Part shown: positions 34,532-44,796 of the stretch, one piece after another
Numbering within the stretch: the first letter of the stretch is position 1
Layout of the letters: each line of letters begins with the position of its first letter
Assembly (NCBI RefSeq): GCF_000013165.1
Contig: NC_007798.1
Location: 372,001 to 436,000 of the forward strand
Direction of reading: 5' to 3'
Length of the DNA: 64,000 bases
DNA from: Neorickettsia sennetsu str. Miyayama
GTDB lineage: Bacteria > Pseudomonadota > Alphaproteobacteria > Rickettsiales > Anaplasmataceae
Notes under the pieces: generated by a model
Database searches by the model: none
The model's input: the letters and a program-made list of their open reading frames with translations, nothing else
Told to the model about the DNA's origin: nothing
Made by a program: the position numbers and the translations under genes

Positions 34532-35191
34532 TCACACGTTCAGATGTCCACCTTTTAACCTGATTTCTTCCATTCCATCTAGAAATCCCCACAAAGCGGA
34601 AGCAAGCTCAAGAGCTCCTTTTCTTGCTTTCTCTCTATCGTGTTCGTTCATTTCTTTGATAAGATCTTCACATTCTTGAGAGTGCCACTTGTCGGCTTCT
34701 TCATGCACGGAAAAGAACTTTAGCGCCTTTTCATCATTCACAGAATGGAATTTCTTCAGACTGGCTATCTTTACACGTGCTATTTCAGGAATCTGTCTTT
34801 CATATGCATAAAGTGCGCCTATACCTTCAGCTACAGAGCTATTTGATAATCTAAAGAATGTGTTACTTAAGTCCCTGGTTGTTTCAAGCAACTTTGCATT
34901 TTTGGCTTTCTCGCTCTCCAGTCCGATGAAGGAACAAAAATCTAACCACAACTTTGGGTGATTTTCTTCTCCCTTTTCTTCATCAATTAAGTTATCAAGT
35001 AACACCTGCCTGGTCTTTATATCCGAACATTTTGAATGAAGAGTACTAAGGTACCTAGGTGTTTCATTGACGTGGTTAAAGTACTGGCAAGCGTACTCCT
35101 GTAGATCTCTTTTAGATAATTCACCTCTCTCCCAAGCTTTATAAAAGCAGTGTCTAAGGAGGGATTTAGGTTCTAGTTCTCTTGCAAACAT
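34532..35191 (-). CDS. CADD-family protein, p-aminobenzoate synthase (self-sacrificing)
   Basis: A 219-residue haem-oxygenase-fold protein like Chlamydia CADD (CT610), which makes p-aminobenzoate for folate from its own tyrosine and replaces PabABC. From the start at 35191, the dimetal ligands occur at CADD spacings: Glu71, His78, Glu131, His163, Asp167, His170. The sacrificial tyrosine is Tyr17 and the lysine amino donor is Lys141, again at matching spacings. Short blocks such as DEEKG, YERQIP and SVHEEAD are visibly conserved. Thirteen extra residues upstream are in frame but not needed. folK, folP and folB are in the same window. Role in folate synthesis is inferred from conserved residues; nothing experimental is claimed. 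Confidence 0.85.
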   Translation of the reverse strand: MFARELEPKSLLRHCFYKAWERGELSKRDLQEYACQYFNHVNETPRYLSTLHSKCSDIKTRQVLLDNLIDEEKGEENHPKLWLDFCSFIGLESEKAKNAKLLETTRDLSNTFFRLSNSSVAEGIGALYAYERQIPEIARVKIASLKKFHSVNDEKALKFFSVHEEADKWHSQECEDLIKEMNEHDREKARKGALELASALWGFLDGMEEIRLKGGHLNV

Positions 35192-35506
35192 TGGAAGACG
35201 GAAAAAAGTACAAGCAGAAGTAAAACACAACGCTGAACTTTTTTCAAGTGCTTACTTATAATCAGCAAATGAATTAACAGTCATCCATGTATAGCTGGAT
35301 AAATTCCTGCATTCTATAGCATGAAGCCTTACAACTGCAAAGAATCTTAATAAAAGCTGCTACCACACTGTACCTAGTGGTGCTGTAGATAAAGTCCCCG
35401 TTGTCATCTTGTATTTTCGATCCCATGGTAACGTGTTTGGGATTGAAATTGTGAAATAAGACACTTATATCTTCTCGAGTAGACTTGGGACTTTGATAGC
35501 TAACTC
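35192..35506. other. Gene-free gap before htpG
   Basis: About 315 bp between divergent genes. I see no open frame of support, no RNA structure and no clear sigma32 (CTTGAAA / CCCCAT) promoter for htpG. Confidence 0.5.
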
Positions 35507-37369
35507 ATGGAGAAAACAGAGCATAAGAACACCTATTCTTTTGATGCAGATGCATCGAAGGTTTTGAATTTGGTTATACATTCTCTTTACAGACATAAGG
35601 ACGTTTTTCTTAGAGAGCTCATCTCTAATGCATCTGATGCTCTAAATAAACTACGTGAGGCATCTTACTTTGATCAGGAATTACTTGAAGATAACCCTGA
35701 GCTTGAGATTCTTATCTCTCTTAATAAGGAGAAAAAAATATTAGAGATCTCCGATAATGGGATCGGAATGGACGAAAAAGAGCTTGTAGAAAATTTAGGA
35801 ACAGTAGCCAGATCTGGGACTGAGAAATTTTTGGAATCACTTAAGGATAAAAAAGTCGATTTAATAGGGCAGTTTGGAGTTGGGTTTTATTCAGTCTTCA
35901 TGGTGGCAGATAAGGTTGAAGTGGAGACAAGAAAGGCAGGTACAAAAAAAGGTTATATTTGGGGGTCTCGTGGAAGAGATAGCTTCTATGTTGATGAACT
36001 TGGTGAAAGTGTTTCTAGGGGAACAAAGATCAGAATCTATCTCAAGGATAATTCTGAGGAATTCTTGGATAAGTTCAAACTAGAGCATGTTGTTGTGACA
36101 AATTCCAATCACATTGCCTTCCCAATATACCTGATCGATGAGAAAGGTGAGAAAGATCAGATTAATTCTGCGAGTGCTATATGGACGAAGAACAAAACTG
36201 AAATTACTGATGAAGAACATCAAAACTTCTTCCGCGATGTTGCGCATGTAGGGGGAAAGCCATGGATGATCATCCACAATAAAAATGAGGGTAGCACTGA
36301 GTATATAAACTTGCTCTACGTGCCGTCTATAAAGCCGTTTGATCTCTACAATCCTGATAGGAGGGCTTCTGTAAAACTATACATAAAAAAAGTTTTCATA
36401 ACCGAAGAGAATGTACAGTTAATTCCTCAATACTTACGGTTCCTAAAGGGCGTAGTAGACTGCGCTGATCTTCCGCTTAATATAAGCAGGGAAACGCTCC
36501 AGTATAATAATGCACTTGTTAAGATAAAGAAGTCCTTGACTAATAGGGTGCTTAACGAGCTTAAAAAAAGGGCGGACAGCAATCCTGAAGAGTATATCTC
36601 TGGGTTTTGGAACAATTTTGGGGCTGTTTTAAAAGAAGGCCTCTGTGAGGCTATGCCAACAGATGAGAGGGAGCGTTTATTTGCTTTGTGTCGTTTTTAC
36701 TCTCTGAAAAAGGAGAAGCTTATCAGCCTGGATGAATACATACAGGATATGCATCCGGAACAAAAAGAAATCTACTGTCTATGTAGTACAAGCTTTGAGA
36801 GTGCTAAAAATAGTCCTCAGCTTGAGGGTTTTGTTAGCCGTGGATTGGATGTGTTGTTTTTTACTGATCCAGTAGACGATTTTTGGATAAGTGTTTCTCA
36901 TGAATATAAGTCGTATAATATTAAATCGATTACTAGATCTAGCATTGATCTTGATGCTTTTGCTGAACTTGAAAAAGCAGGACAGGAGGTTCAACAACAT
37001 CATGATAAAGAGATAGATCGTTTGATAGCAAAAATGCAAGAAGTCTTGAAAGATGAAGTTGAGTCTGTAAGAATCTCGAAGAGGCTTACAGAAAGTCCTG
37101 TTTGTCTTGCTGTTCCGGATGGTGCAATGGATATAAGGATGGAGAAGTTTATGCTTGAGCAGAAACAGCTTCATTCCAGATCAAAAAAGATTTTGGAGAT
37201 CAATGCTTCTCATCCTGTCATTGGAAAAATAATTGGGAAAGTCGATTCTCCTGAAGTAGAGGATTTGATATTTCTTCTCTATGATCAGGCATGCATTCTA
37301 CAAGGTGATGAGGTGAGAAATCCTGTGAGGATGTCTAAGGCACTAACCAGGTTGCTTTTAATGACGTGA
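35507..37369 (+). CDS. htpG: Chaperone HtpG (Hsp90)
   Basis: ATP-dependent dimeric chaperone of 620 residues. The GHKL ATPase domain shows [42 protein letters not shown] and [17 protein letters not shown]. The middle domain has [11 protein letters not shown] and [15 protein letters not shown] with the catalytic arginine loop. The C-terminal dimer part is present ([18 protein letters not shown]). Length is normal and no part is missing. It is read alone. Confidence 0.96.
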
Positions 37370-37457
37370 AATAGATGGTTATCTTTGTAAGTCTGATAGA
37401 TTAGGAGCAGTCTTAGGTGCTGAGTTTCTTGGTAGCATTTTTTTAAACTGTTTTAGG

Positions 37458-37463
37458 TATAAT
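37458..37463 (+). promoter_or_regulatory. Possible -10 element before the ankyrin gene
   Basis: A perfect TATAAT about 110 bases upstream of the ankyrin gene start. No good -35 box is found at 16-18 bases, so the site is uncertain. Confidence 0.3.
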
Positions 37464-37573
37464 TGGCGCCTTATCCTTGAATTTACTGTTCCCTTCTGGA
37501 CGGGGACTTGGTGGGCTGATTTTGATGTGTTGTTTTGTCGTGTTCAGGGGATTTTTTTGCTTTATAGTGAGCT

Positions 37574-40500
37574 ATGCAGGGTCTATACAATAAACTTTTA
37601 GATGCTATTAGTTGTGGCAACTACTCTCTTTTCTCTCAACTCACTAAGCGTGTCGATTTTGATTATTCAGGGAGTCCCTATAACGGAGTTTCAGCTTTTA
37701 ATGCGGTGGTTTCTGCTATTTGCATAGAAACTCCAAAAGATGAGAGAGACATTGCTGATTTGCTTCCTGTGCAGACAAAAGAATCGTCCACTGCGATTGC
37801 AGGTTTGAGGGCAAGAATAACTGGTAGAGAGGAGATTTTTGCAGATTTATGCAAACACCTTCGTGTAAATAGTTTAATAAATTTGGCGGATTTTGGAACT
37901 GGTCTCACACCGGTGCAAGTTGCCTTAGCTGCTAATAACACCACTCTAATAAATCGATTGTTTGCGAACGGTGCCCTGAGAAGTGCTAGGTGTGAGATTG
38001 ATAGGGTTTCCGGTTGTACTTTGTTCATGAAAGCGCTTAGTTGTGCAAGTGGTACGGCCTCTGTGGAAATGTTGAAAGCGGTTGCTCGTGGTACGGCCAA
38101 CATTCGACAGTTGACTACAACAGGTAAGACAGATAGGCAGATAGTAAATGACCTATGTAACTATTTTCGCTCTCTTGCGTCGAATTATGAAGAAGCACTG
38201 GCAGTTTTAATGTCTTCAGACGGCGATGGGAAGAACTTATATCATAGGGCACTTGAAAAAAATGATCCTGAAGCTTTGCAGTGGTTAAACAAGCTGTTCC
38301 TATCAGAAAAACCCATCATTGAAGAGGCAGAGGAACTTTTGAATAATCTTAGTCTATCAAGTAAGTACAAAACGCAGATTTTACAAAGTGTTCGCTATTC
38401 GAATGATAAGTTTACCCGCATAAGGAAAGCGATAGGTGCAGCGGATGTGATATTTAATATGCCGTGTGGGGAGCTCACTCCAACGGAGTTTATAGTGAGT
38501 AATATACCTTCCCAGGACGCTGGAGAGTTTGCTAGAAATGCAATGATTGGAAACAGTGATGGGAGTGGTTACATGTCTCTTGCGGAAATAGTTGACGGTG
38601 GGACGGATCCAGCTGACTTGATTAAGCTTGCTGATGCAATGGTTCGTTGTGCTCCAGAAAACGTCTGTGCAAGGTTTTTTGCTGGTCACTCTGGTTCCGT
38701 TCTTTTGAAAAAACTTTGTGATTTTTATGAAAAACGCGATGGTTCTATCAATGAAAAGGCATTTATTGATTTCTTGATAAAAATCGCTTTCCCTAGCTGC
38801 CTAGAATTTGTTACGGAAGGTAGGATCAATGTTGAGGATATCCTACATGGAGTGGTTGAAACTCGTGATCCCAATAGGATTGCTGGTATTGCTGCTCTTG
38901 CTTCACCGAAATCTTGGGAGCACGAGAATAAGGCAGGATGTAATCCGTTGGAGCTTGCTATTGCAAATGAGGATCCTGATTGTTTTGCTGCGATTCTTCA
39001 AAGCTTAGAAGGTGCATTGGTAGCTGCAAGCACTCAGGAAGAGCTCAGTGCACACCGAGAATGTATAGATAGGCTTCTTGCAGGAGTTGGTAAGACATCT
39101 GGAAAGGCGGCTTTGCACTTTGTTGTTGACAAAGCCCCACAACTGATAGGTATGATTCTTAACTTATCTTCTGATGGTGAAGCTTTATTGCGTGTTAAGG
39201 ATGCAAGAGGCCTCTTACCAGTTCACCATAATGCAAACATAAACGCTTTTTACCAGCCTCTATACGAGAAGAAATTTTGCAAGCCAATTACAGAGGCAAC
39301 GGCGAATCAAATTAACGATCTAAAGGAAAGCGTTGTACTTCATAAAAAAATCGCCGATGGGGATAAATCTGTCCTGCAAACGCTATTTTTACAAGATGAA
39401 TCCAACGTGTACAAATGCATAGATACCGCTGAGGGTACGAAGAGCATTCTTGAAGTGGCTGCTGAAAGTGGTAGACCGGATTTGGTGAAGTTTATTCTTC
39501 TAGAACATAAAAAATTACAGGAAAAAAGTAAAAATAAATGTAAGGACGTTGAGGCTGAACTTGAACAACTGACAGCCTTCCAGACTCCTGAAGTGCAAGA
39601 AAAGATCGGTGATCTGGAAGCTGAGAGGACGCTTCAAGAAGGGATGCAGCGTGCTAGATCCGATGCGATGTGTAGGCATGCTAACGAAACGTTGTTAAGG
39701 GTGCTTAGTACCCAAAACCCGCAAGATTGGCATCAAGAAGTAATGGATGCTGCGGATTTGCGTGAAGAGACGCTTGTTGCAACACTTTTGGATAGTGGTG
39801 CAAACCCGCTAGTTACAGCTGTACAAAGTGGTAACAATCCGGTTGCACAGAAAATATTGTCAGAAGCCAAAGAGTGTGCAAATGATGATCTAAAGGATAG
39901 TCTTATCAAAAATCAAGATGTTACTGGTCTTTTAAAGTGTGGCTTTGGATCATCTAGCTTATATGATGCTACTTATACTCCGCTCAGGGATCCTGGAAAG
40001 GATAAGGCAGAGTTTGAGCCTTCAGTAGCGGCCGTTGCACTTATACGTGAGGAAATGAATACTCTTAGGAAACAGGTTACTTCAAAGTTTTCTGGTAAGG
40101 GTGTTTTGCTTACGTATGCACACGCTATCTCCATGGATACACCTGAAGCAGAGAATATAAAAGATAAATTGAATGGCTTTGAAGATGGAGATAAAGGGCT
40201 TCTTTCAGTGTGCAGCCCAGATGGGCATAACATAGGTACCCTCATTGCTGCCTTTGGTGGCATTGCACAATGGCAGGCCTACGCAAATAAGTATAGCAAG
40301 CTAAAGTCTGCAGATAGTGGTGGTGTTTCTCCAGCGGTAAACGTGTCTGCTGATATAGGTACTCCCTTGCAGGTTGCGCTTTTGGCGAAGCACTTTGCAA
40401 ACAATGGTCCGGAAAAGAGAAGGAGATCACTCCTCCTTGATTATTTGCTACAGCACCACTTAGATGATGTTTTTATTCCAAACGTAAATGGGGAAAATCT

Positions 40501-43339
40501 TTTGCACACGGCTGTCAAATGTAGCGATATGGAGGTATTAGACTTGATGTTGACGCATGCTATCTATACAAGTACCACCACCTTTTCCGCCTTGAATCAA
40601 CGGAACGGAGCTGGTAGGACTGTTCTAGAGCTTGCCGTTTACATGGATAATGCTTCAGCGCTTAAAATAATAGTTGAGAGTGTGTTGGCACGCCATGGAG
40701 CGGGTGCTGCGAGCGCTTTACTTCTTGAATCGCGCCTCTTACACACTGCTGTTGCAACAAATAATGATGCGATGCTTAAGCTGATTGCGAGTGTGCAAAA
40801 AATGCTTAATGTAATTACTGCTCCAGACCAGCAGCTCTTGTTGGAGAATCAGAAAGATCAACAAGGTAGGGATCCGTTTGTTCTTGCTGTCGAAATGGGA
40901 AACCTTTCTGCTATGAAAACGATGCATAGGGCTGGACTGCAAATGAATGCAGAGAGTGTTAAGGAAGCAATTGCAGGGCTTCCAGCCAGCTTTGATAAAG
41001 GTAAGTTGGATGGATTGATTAAACTTCTCAAGTTAGATAGAGCTGAGTCAGCTGCGCTCCTAGCTGAACGTGAGAAGCGTTTAAGAAAAACTCTTCCTCC
41101 AACACCGCCCTTGGCGGTGGAGCCCCAAAGCAGTGAAGTAAGAGGGGAATTTATAGATCAGGTGCGCTGTATTGCAGAAAGTGAGTCTGAGCTATTCAAA
41201 AGGCAGTCTTTTCATGCGCACAACAGTCTTTTTTCACAATTTCAACAAGAGTACAACAAGCGCGCTACATCTTTAAAAGAAGATATTACTAATGACAGGA
41301 TAGATATTGCTCTTGCTAACATGCGTTTGCATCCAGATCTTGTCGATTCTGCCGATAACAGGGGTGAGATTATAGAGGCAGTACTAGCATCCAACAACTT
41401 AGAATTGGCTAAGGTTGTTGTGCAAAGTTCAAATAAGTTCATAAAGAACTCTAGTGGTGATAACTTGCTTAATTGTATTATAAAGCATGCTAGCGATGGA
41501 AGTTTAAAAGAATTAGTTGCTGAGTGTATAAATACTGGTTATAGCCTCGCTGAGGTTTCAAGGGATGGGATAAGCGCCTTTCAACTACTGGAAGAAAGAG
41601 ATCCGGCTTTTGCAGCGGAATTAAGAAGTGCTCATGAGAAAGAAAGTGCTAAAATCACCAGTCTAATGAATTGTTTGGAGGATGTTCTACAGTCCGCAAA
41701 TACGGGTGCGAAGTCACGTGCATCTTCCGTATTGCTAGGAGAAATGAATTCTTTTCCTAAAGGCTATAATTTCCCTGTTTTTTCGCAGATATTTTCGCAA
41801 ATACTTAGTGACAATACTCATGGTGAGCACTCTTTGGTTACAAAGCGTCTTGGTCTGCTCTGCTATCTTTTCAAGGGAGTTTCATACTTTGGAGAAAAAA
41901 GCCCAGAGAACGGGGATACAGTTCTGCATATGCTATTTAAGGTGCTTAAAAGCAATCCTGGAGCTATTGTTGAAGTACGTGAAGCTCTTGAGGCTATTAT
42001 CGCAAACAAAAATTTTTATCCTGAGTTGCTTTTGGAAAAAAACTACTATGGTTTTTCGGCATTGGATGTTTTAGCAGGTGTAAAAGGGTCATGGCACCTT
42101 TTAGATGTCATTAGGAGAACTTTTCCAAATTTTGATGATAAAATTAGCCTTGCGAAGATGTTGATGTTTTCTGTACTTGAAGCAGACTTAGACGAAACTA
42201 GAGAATTTTTAGAACGGCATCAAGGTTCTCTCTTAGATATTAATTCTGAAGATAACGATGGTGTTTCTAGTCTTGAGTGTGCCATTTTAAGGAACGATGT
42301 TCCTATGTGCAAGCTTCTCCTTGAATATGGAGCAGAAATAAATACGGTTGATCTTCATGGACGTAATTTCCTTGATAAGATACTCGATCGTTCTTTCGAG
42401 ACGGGCGTTCAGCCTAGTCCCGAGATGGTGTCCCTACTTGTAAGTAGAGGTGTAGATTTGATGCACAGTAGTGGTGATTTAACTACTTTAGAACGATTCG
42501 AGAAGTTTGAACAGAAAAAAGATGTGCTCCGTACTCGTTTAGCTGTCCTGATGGATAAGCCTAACCTCTGTCAAAGCGATTATACGGAATTGCGCATTTT
42601 GATGAATGCACAGTTGCACCAAGACTACTGTAGGATTCTCCGCGATGCTGTACTTGAGCGTGAGCGACTTAATGAAGAAGTGAGCAAACGGGCTGCGAAT
42701 GCGTTATATGTTGCAAGCGGTTTTAACTTTGTCGAAAGCATAAGGCCAATTGTAAGTGCTCCATTCAGATTACCGAAGGATAAAAGTTCCGCAAGTCTTA
42801 TTGGAGGCGTGGTGTGTATCAAGGTTGATGAGAACGCTTCTATTGATATTGATGAACTTTTTTCTTCTGTGAAGCCCTATGGAGTACGGTGTAGTGATTT
42901 ATCGTTCAATGGGGGTAGGGATGTCGTTAAGGTGGAAAGAAAAGCAAATGGTTTAACGAACTATATCCCCAAAAGTGGGTGTGTCATTGTCTCGGTTGAT
43001 GCGAAGGTAAAGGGAAATTCTGAGAAGGTTGAGATATTCATTAGCAGTGATGGTTCTGTCTCTTTTGGTTCCAAAAAAAATTCTGCTAAATTGACTTCTC
43101 TTTTCAAGGAGGGCAAGATTGATTTCACTTCTTCAGGCGTATATGTTGATGGTACACCACTTGAGAAGGCATTCGGTTCAGCGCCTAAAAAGGCTGTAGT
43201 GCATGAACAACTTCAGGGGGTAGCAAGAAGTTTGAGGGAGGCCGGTGCTTCAGGTGCAGAGAATGTTCATGCTTCCCATAGGCACGTACCGACCGGTGGG
43301 GCATCGCGCGTTACAGAGCGCGGAGGTGATATAACGTAG
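37574..43339 (+). CDS. Giant ankyrin-repeat protein (possible type IV secretion effector)
   Basis: A 1,921-residue protein, mostly ankyrin-type helical repeats. Clear repeats occur near residues 111 (GLTPVQVALAANN), 455 (GCNPLELAIANED), 974 (GENLLHTAVKCSD), 1014 (GRTVLELAVYMDN), 1098 (GRDPFVLAVEMGN), 1449 (GDTVLHMLFK) and 1563 (GVSSLECAILRND); others between are degenerate, for some 15-18 in all. A proline-rich linker (PPTPPLAVEP) lies near 1174. The C-terminal ~250 residues are not ankyrin and end in a polar tail with several arginines. There is no signal peptide or membrane helix. Ankyrin proteins of related bacteria are secreted by the type IV system into host cells; secretion here is inference. 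No relatives of the C-terminal part are recognised. Confidence 0.85.
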   Translation: MQGLYNKLLDAISCGNYSLFSQLTKRVDFDYSGSPYNGVSAFNAVVSAICIETPKDERDIADLLPVQTKESSTAIAGLRARITGREEIFADLCKHLRVNSLINLADFGTGLTPVQVALAANNTTLINRLFANGALRSARCEIDRVSGCTLFMKALSCASGTASVEMLKAVARGTANIRQLTTTGKTDRQIVNDLCNYFRSLASNYEEALAVLMSSDGDGKNLYHRALEKNDPEALQWLNKLFLSEKPIIEEAEELLNNLSLSSKYKTQILQSVRYSNDKFTRIRKAIGAADVIFNMPCGELTPTEFIVSNIPSQDAGEFARNAMIGNSDGSGYMSLAEIVDGGTDPADLIKLADAMVRCAPENVCARFFAGHSGSVLLKKLCDFYEKRDGSINEKAFIDFLIKIAFPSCLEFVTEGRINVEDILHGVVETRDPNRIAGIAALASPKSWEHENKAGCNPLELAIANEDPDCFAAILQSLEGALVAASTQEELSAHRECIDRLLAGVGKTSGKAALHFVVDKAPQLIGMILNLSSDGEALLRVKDARGLLPVHHNANINAFYQPLYEKKFCKPITEATANQINDLKESVVLHKKIADGDKSVLQTLFLQDESNVYKCIDTAEGTKSILEVAAESGRPDLVKFILLEHKKLQEKSKNKCKDVEAELEQLTAFQTPEVQEKIGDLEAERTLQEGMQRARSDAMCRHANETLLRVLSTQNPQDWHQEVMDAADLREETLVATLLDSGANPLVTAVQSGNNPVAQKILSEAKECANDDLKDSLIKNQDVTGLLKCGFGSSSLYDATYTPLRDPGKDKAEFEPSVAAVALIREEMNTLRKQVTSKFSGKGVLLTYAHAISMDTPEAENIKDKLNGFEDGDKGLLSVCSPDGHNIGTLIAAFGGIAQWQAYANKYSKLKSADSGGVSPAVNVSADIGTPLQVALLAKHFANNGPEKRRRSLLLDYLLQHHLDDVFIPNVNGENLLHTAVKCSDMEVLDLMLTHAIYTSTTTFSALNQRNGAGRTVLELAVYMDNASALKIIVESVLARHGAGAASALLLESRLLHTAVATNNDAMLKLIASVQKMLNVITAPDQQLLLENQKDQQGRDPFVLAVEMGNLSAMKTMHRAGLQMNAESVKEAIAGLPASFDKGKLDGLIKLLKLDRAESAALLAEREKRLRKTLPPTPPLAVEPQSSEVRGEFIDQVRCIAESESELFKRQSFHAHNSLFSQFQQEYNKRATSLKEDITNDRIDIALANMRLHPDLVDSADNRGEIIEAVLASNNLELAKVVVQSSNKFIKNSSGDNLLNCIIKHASDGSLKELVAECINTGYSLAEVSRDGISAFQLLEERDPAFAAELRSAHEKESAKITSLMNCLEDVLQSANTGAKSRASSVLLGEMNSFPKGYNFPVFSQIFSQILSDNTHGEHSLVTKRLGLLCYLFKGVSYFGEKSPENGDTVLHMLFKVLKSNPGAIVEVREALEAIIANKNFYPELLLEKNYYGFSALDVLAGVKGSWHLLDVIRRTFPNFDDKISLAKMLMFSVLEADLDETREFLERHQGSLLDINSEDNDGVSSLECAILRNDVPMCKLLLEYGAEINTVDLHGRNFLDKILDRSFETGVQPSPEMVSLLVSRGVDLMHSSGDLTTLERFEKFEQKKDVLRTRLAVLMDKPNLCQSDYTELRILMNAQLHQDYCRILRDAVLERERLNEEVSKRAANALYVASGFNFVESIRPIVSAPFRLPKDKSSASLIGGVVCIKVDENASIDIDELFSSVKPYGVRCSDLSFNGGRDVVKVERKANGLTNYIPKSGCVIVSVDAKVKGNSEKVEIFISSDGSVSFGSKKNSAKLTSLFKEGKIDFTSSGVYVDGTPLEKAFGSAPKKAVVHEQLQGVARSLREAGASGAENVHASHRHVPTGGASRVTERGGDIT

Positions 43340-43377
43340 AAACCATTGTGTACTGGCTGGCTCTGTGCACATCTTGG

Positions 43378-44796
43378 TTACCAGGAACGGAGTTTATTAA
43401 TATTTTGGATGAGTGAACTGTAGAAAGTTTTCTTTTTATGTTTTTCAGGTATTGCGATATCTAACACTCCTTCGGAGGAGTAGTCTATTTTTTCCAGAAT
43501 TCTTCCATATGGGTCAATGACTGCAGAAATACCAGTAGTAGTCGATCTAACAACTGGGAGGCCATACTCTATCGCTCTGACACGTGCCATTTGTAGATGC
43601 TGATACCGTGCAGTGCTATTTCCAAGCCAACTGTCATTCGTAAGGTTAACTATCCATTCAGCAGGCTTTTTTCGACCAACAAAAGTGCTAAAAATACTTT
43701 CGTAACAGAGGATCGGTGCTGCCTTTATACTGTCTAGCACCTTCGTACTATCATCACCATAAGTAAAACTGCTCATTCCATTAACAATCTTTTTTACTGG
43801 TATTATATTTTCGAGAGGTATGTATTCTCCAAATGGGATAAGTTTGACCTTGTCATAATATTCTGCGATGATCCCATCGCGAAGTACAAAAATTGAATTG
43901 AATAATGCGTTATTATCTCTACGTGTTCCGGCAGCTACGAGAGGTTTTCCAAGAGCTTGACTCACGTGAAGCGTTACATCTGTTTTAGGTCCCGAGAAAA
44001 GGAACGGTAATGATGATTCCGGCCACACGAAATAGGTGATTTTTGCTGAAGGTCTAGACCTGCTTAATTGAATGTACTTTTTGAGTACCATCTTTTGAAA
44101 TTCAGGTGTCCAAACTTGCTGATGAGAGATATTTGCCTGTACTATCCTCACGACTTTTGAGGAATATTGAGTTGGATAAAGGCTCAAACGTCTGAGGCCA
44201 AAGCAAAAAACTGATATAAATAAAATGACTGAACAAACAAAGTAGATTCTGGCTTTTTTTGAATCTTTGAGAAGAAGTTCTCCAACTGATCCAGAAATAA
44301 ATGTTGTGAATGCGGTAAGTCCAAAGATACCAAAAAGTGACGTCAGCTGAAGAATCTCTAGATGATTCCATGAATAACCAATGAGGTTCCATGGGAAACC
44401 ACCAAAACACACTTCTCTTAGGTACTCTGATCCTGTTATTATGATAGAGAAGCTAAGTGGATTTTGTATTGCGATTGCTTTAAATAGGGTAAAGGCGCAC
44501 GCGAAATAAAGAGAAAGAAAGAGAGAAAGTACAATAGGAACTGGTATGATTAACCACCATAAATTTTGTATATCTGTCGCCAATGCAAAAGCAATCCAAT
44601 ATAAAGAAGTCAAAAAAAACGCACTTCCAAAATGGACAGAGAACAAGAAGGTTTCCTGCATAGAGGAAGACAACCTTAGTTGTCTATATACAAGTGCAAG
44701 CGCAAAAACCAGAATGAGTGTTAGGTGAAAGGGTGCAAACCCAAGCGTCATACACACTCCTAGGAGTACTGATAAGTATTTTTCGGATACCTTCAT
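43378..44796 (-). CDS. lnt: Apolipoprotein N-acyltransferase
   Basis: Adds the third acyl chain to lipoproteins; 472 residues. About six membrane helices (residues 1-205) precede the nitrilase-like periplasmic domain, which has the catalytic trio: Glu in VWPESSLPF, Lys in YDKVKLIPFGEYIP and Cys in ILCYESIFS. A last helix region closes the protein. The ATG overlaps the stop of the upstream AsmA-like gene by 4 bp, so translation is coupled. A cysteine-rich lipoprotein is encoded at 56 kb. Confidence 0.92.
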   Translation of the reverse strand: MKVSEKYLSVLLGVCMTLGFAPFHLTLILVFALALVYRQLRLSSSMQETFLFSVHFGSAFFLTSLYWIAFALATDIQNLWWLIIPVPIVLSLFLSLYFACAFTLFKAIAIQNPLSFSIIITGSEYLREVCFGGFPWNLIGYSWNHLEILQLTSLFGIFGLTAFTTFISGSVGELLLKDSKKARIYFVCSVILFISVFCFGLRRLSLYPTQYSSKVVRIVQANISHQQVWTPEFQKMVLKKYIQLSRSRPSAKITYFVWPESSLPFLFSGPKTDVTLHVSQALGKPLVAAGTRRDNNALFNSIFVLRDGIIAEYYDKVKLIPFGEYIPLENIIPVKKIVNGMSSFTYGDDSTKVLDSIKAAPILCYESIFSTFVGRKKPAEWIVNLTNDSWLGNSTARYQHLQMARVRAIEYGLPVVRSTTTGISAVIDPYGRILEKIDYSSEGVLDIAIPEKHKKKTFYSSLIQNINKLRSW

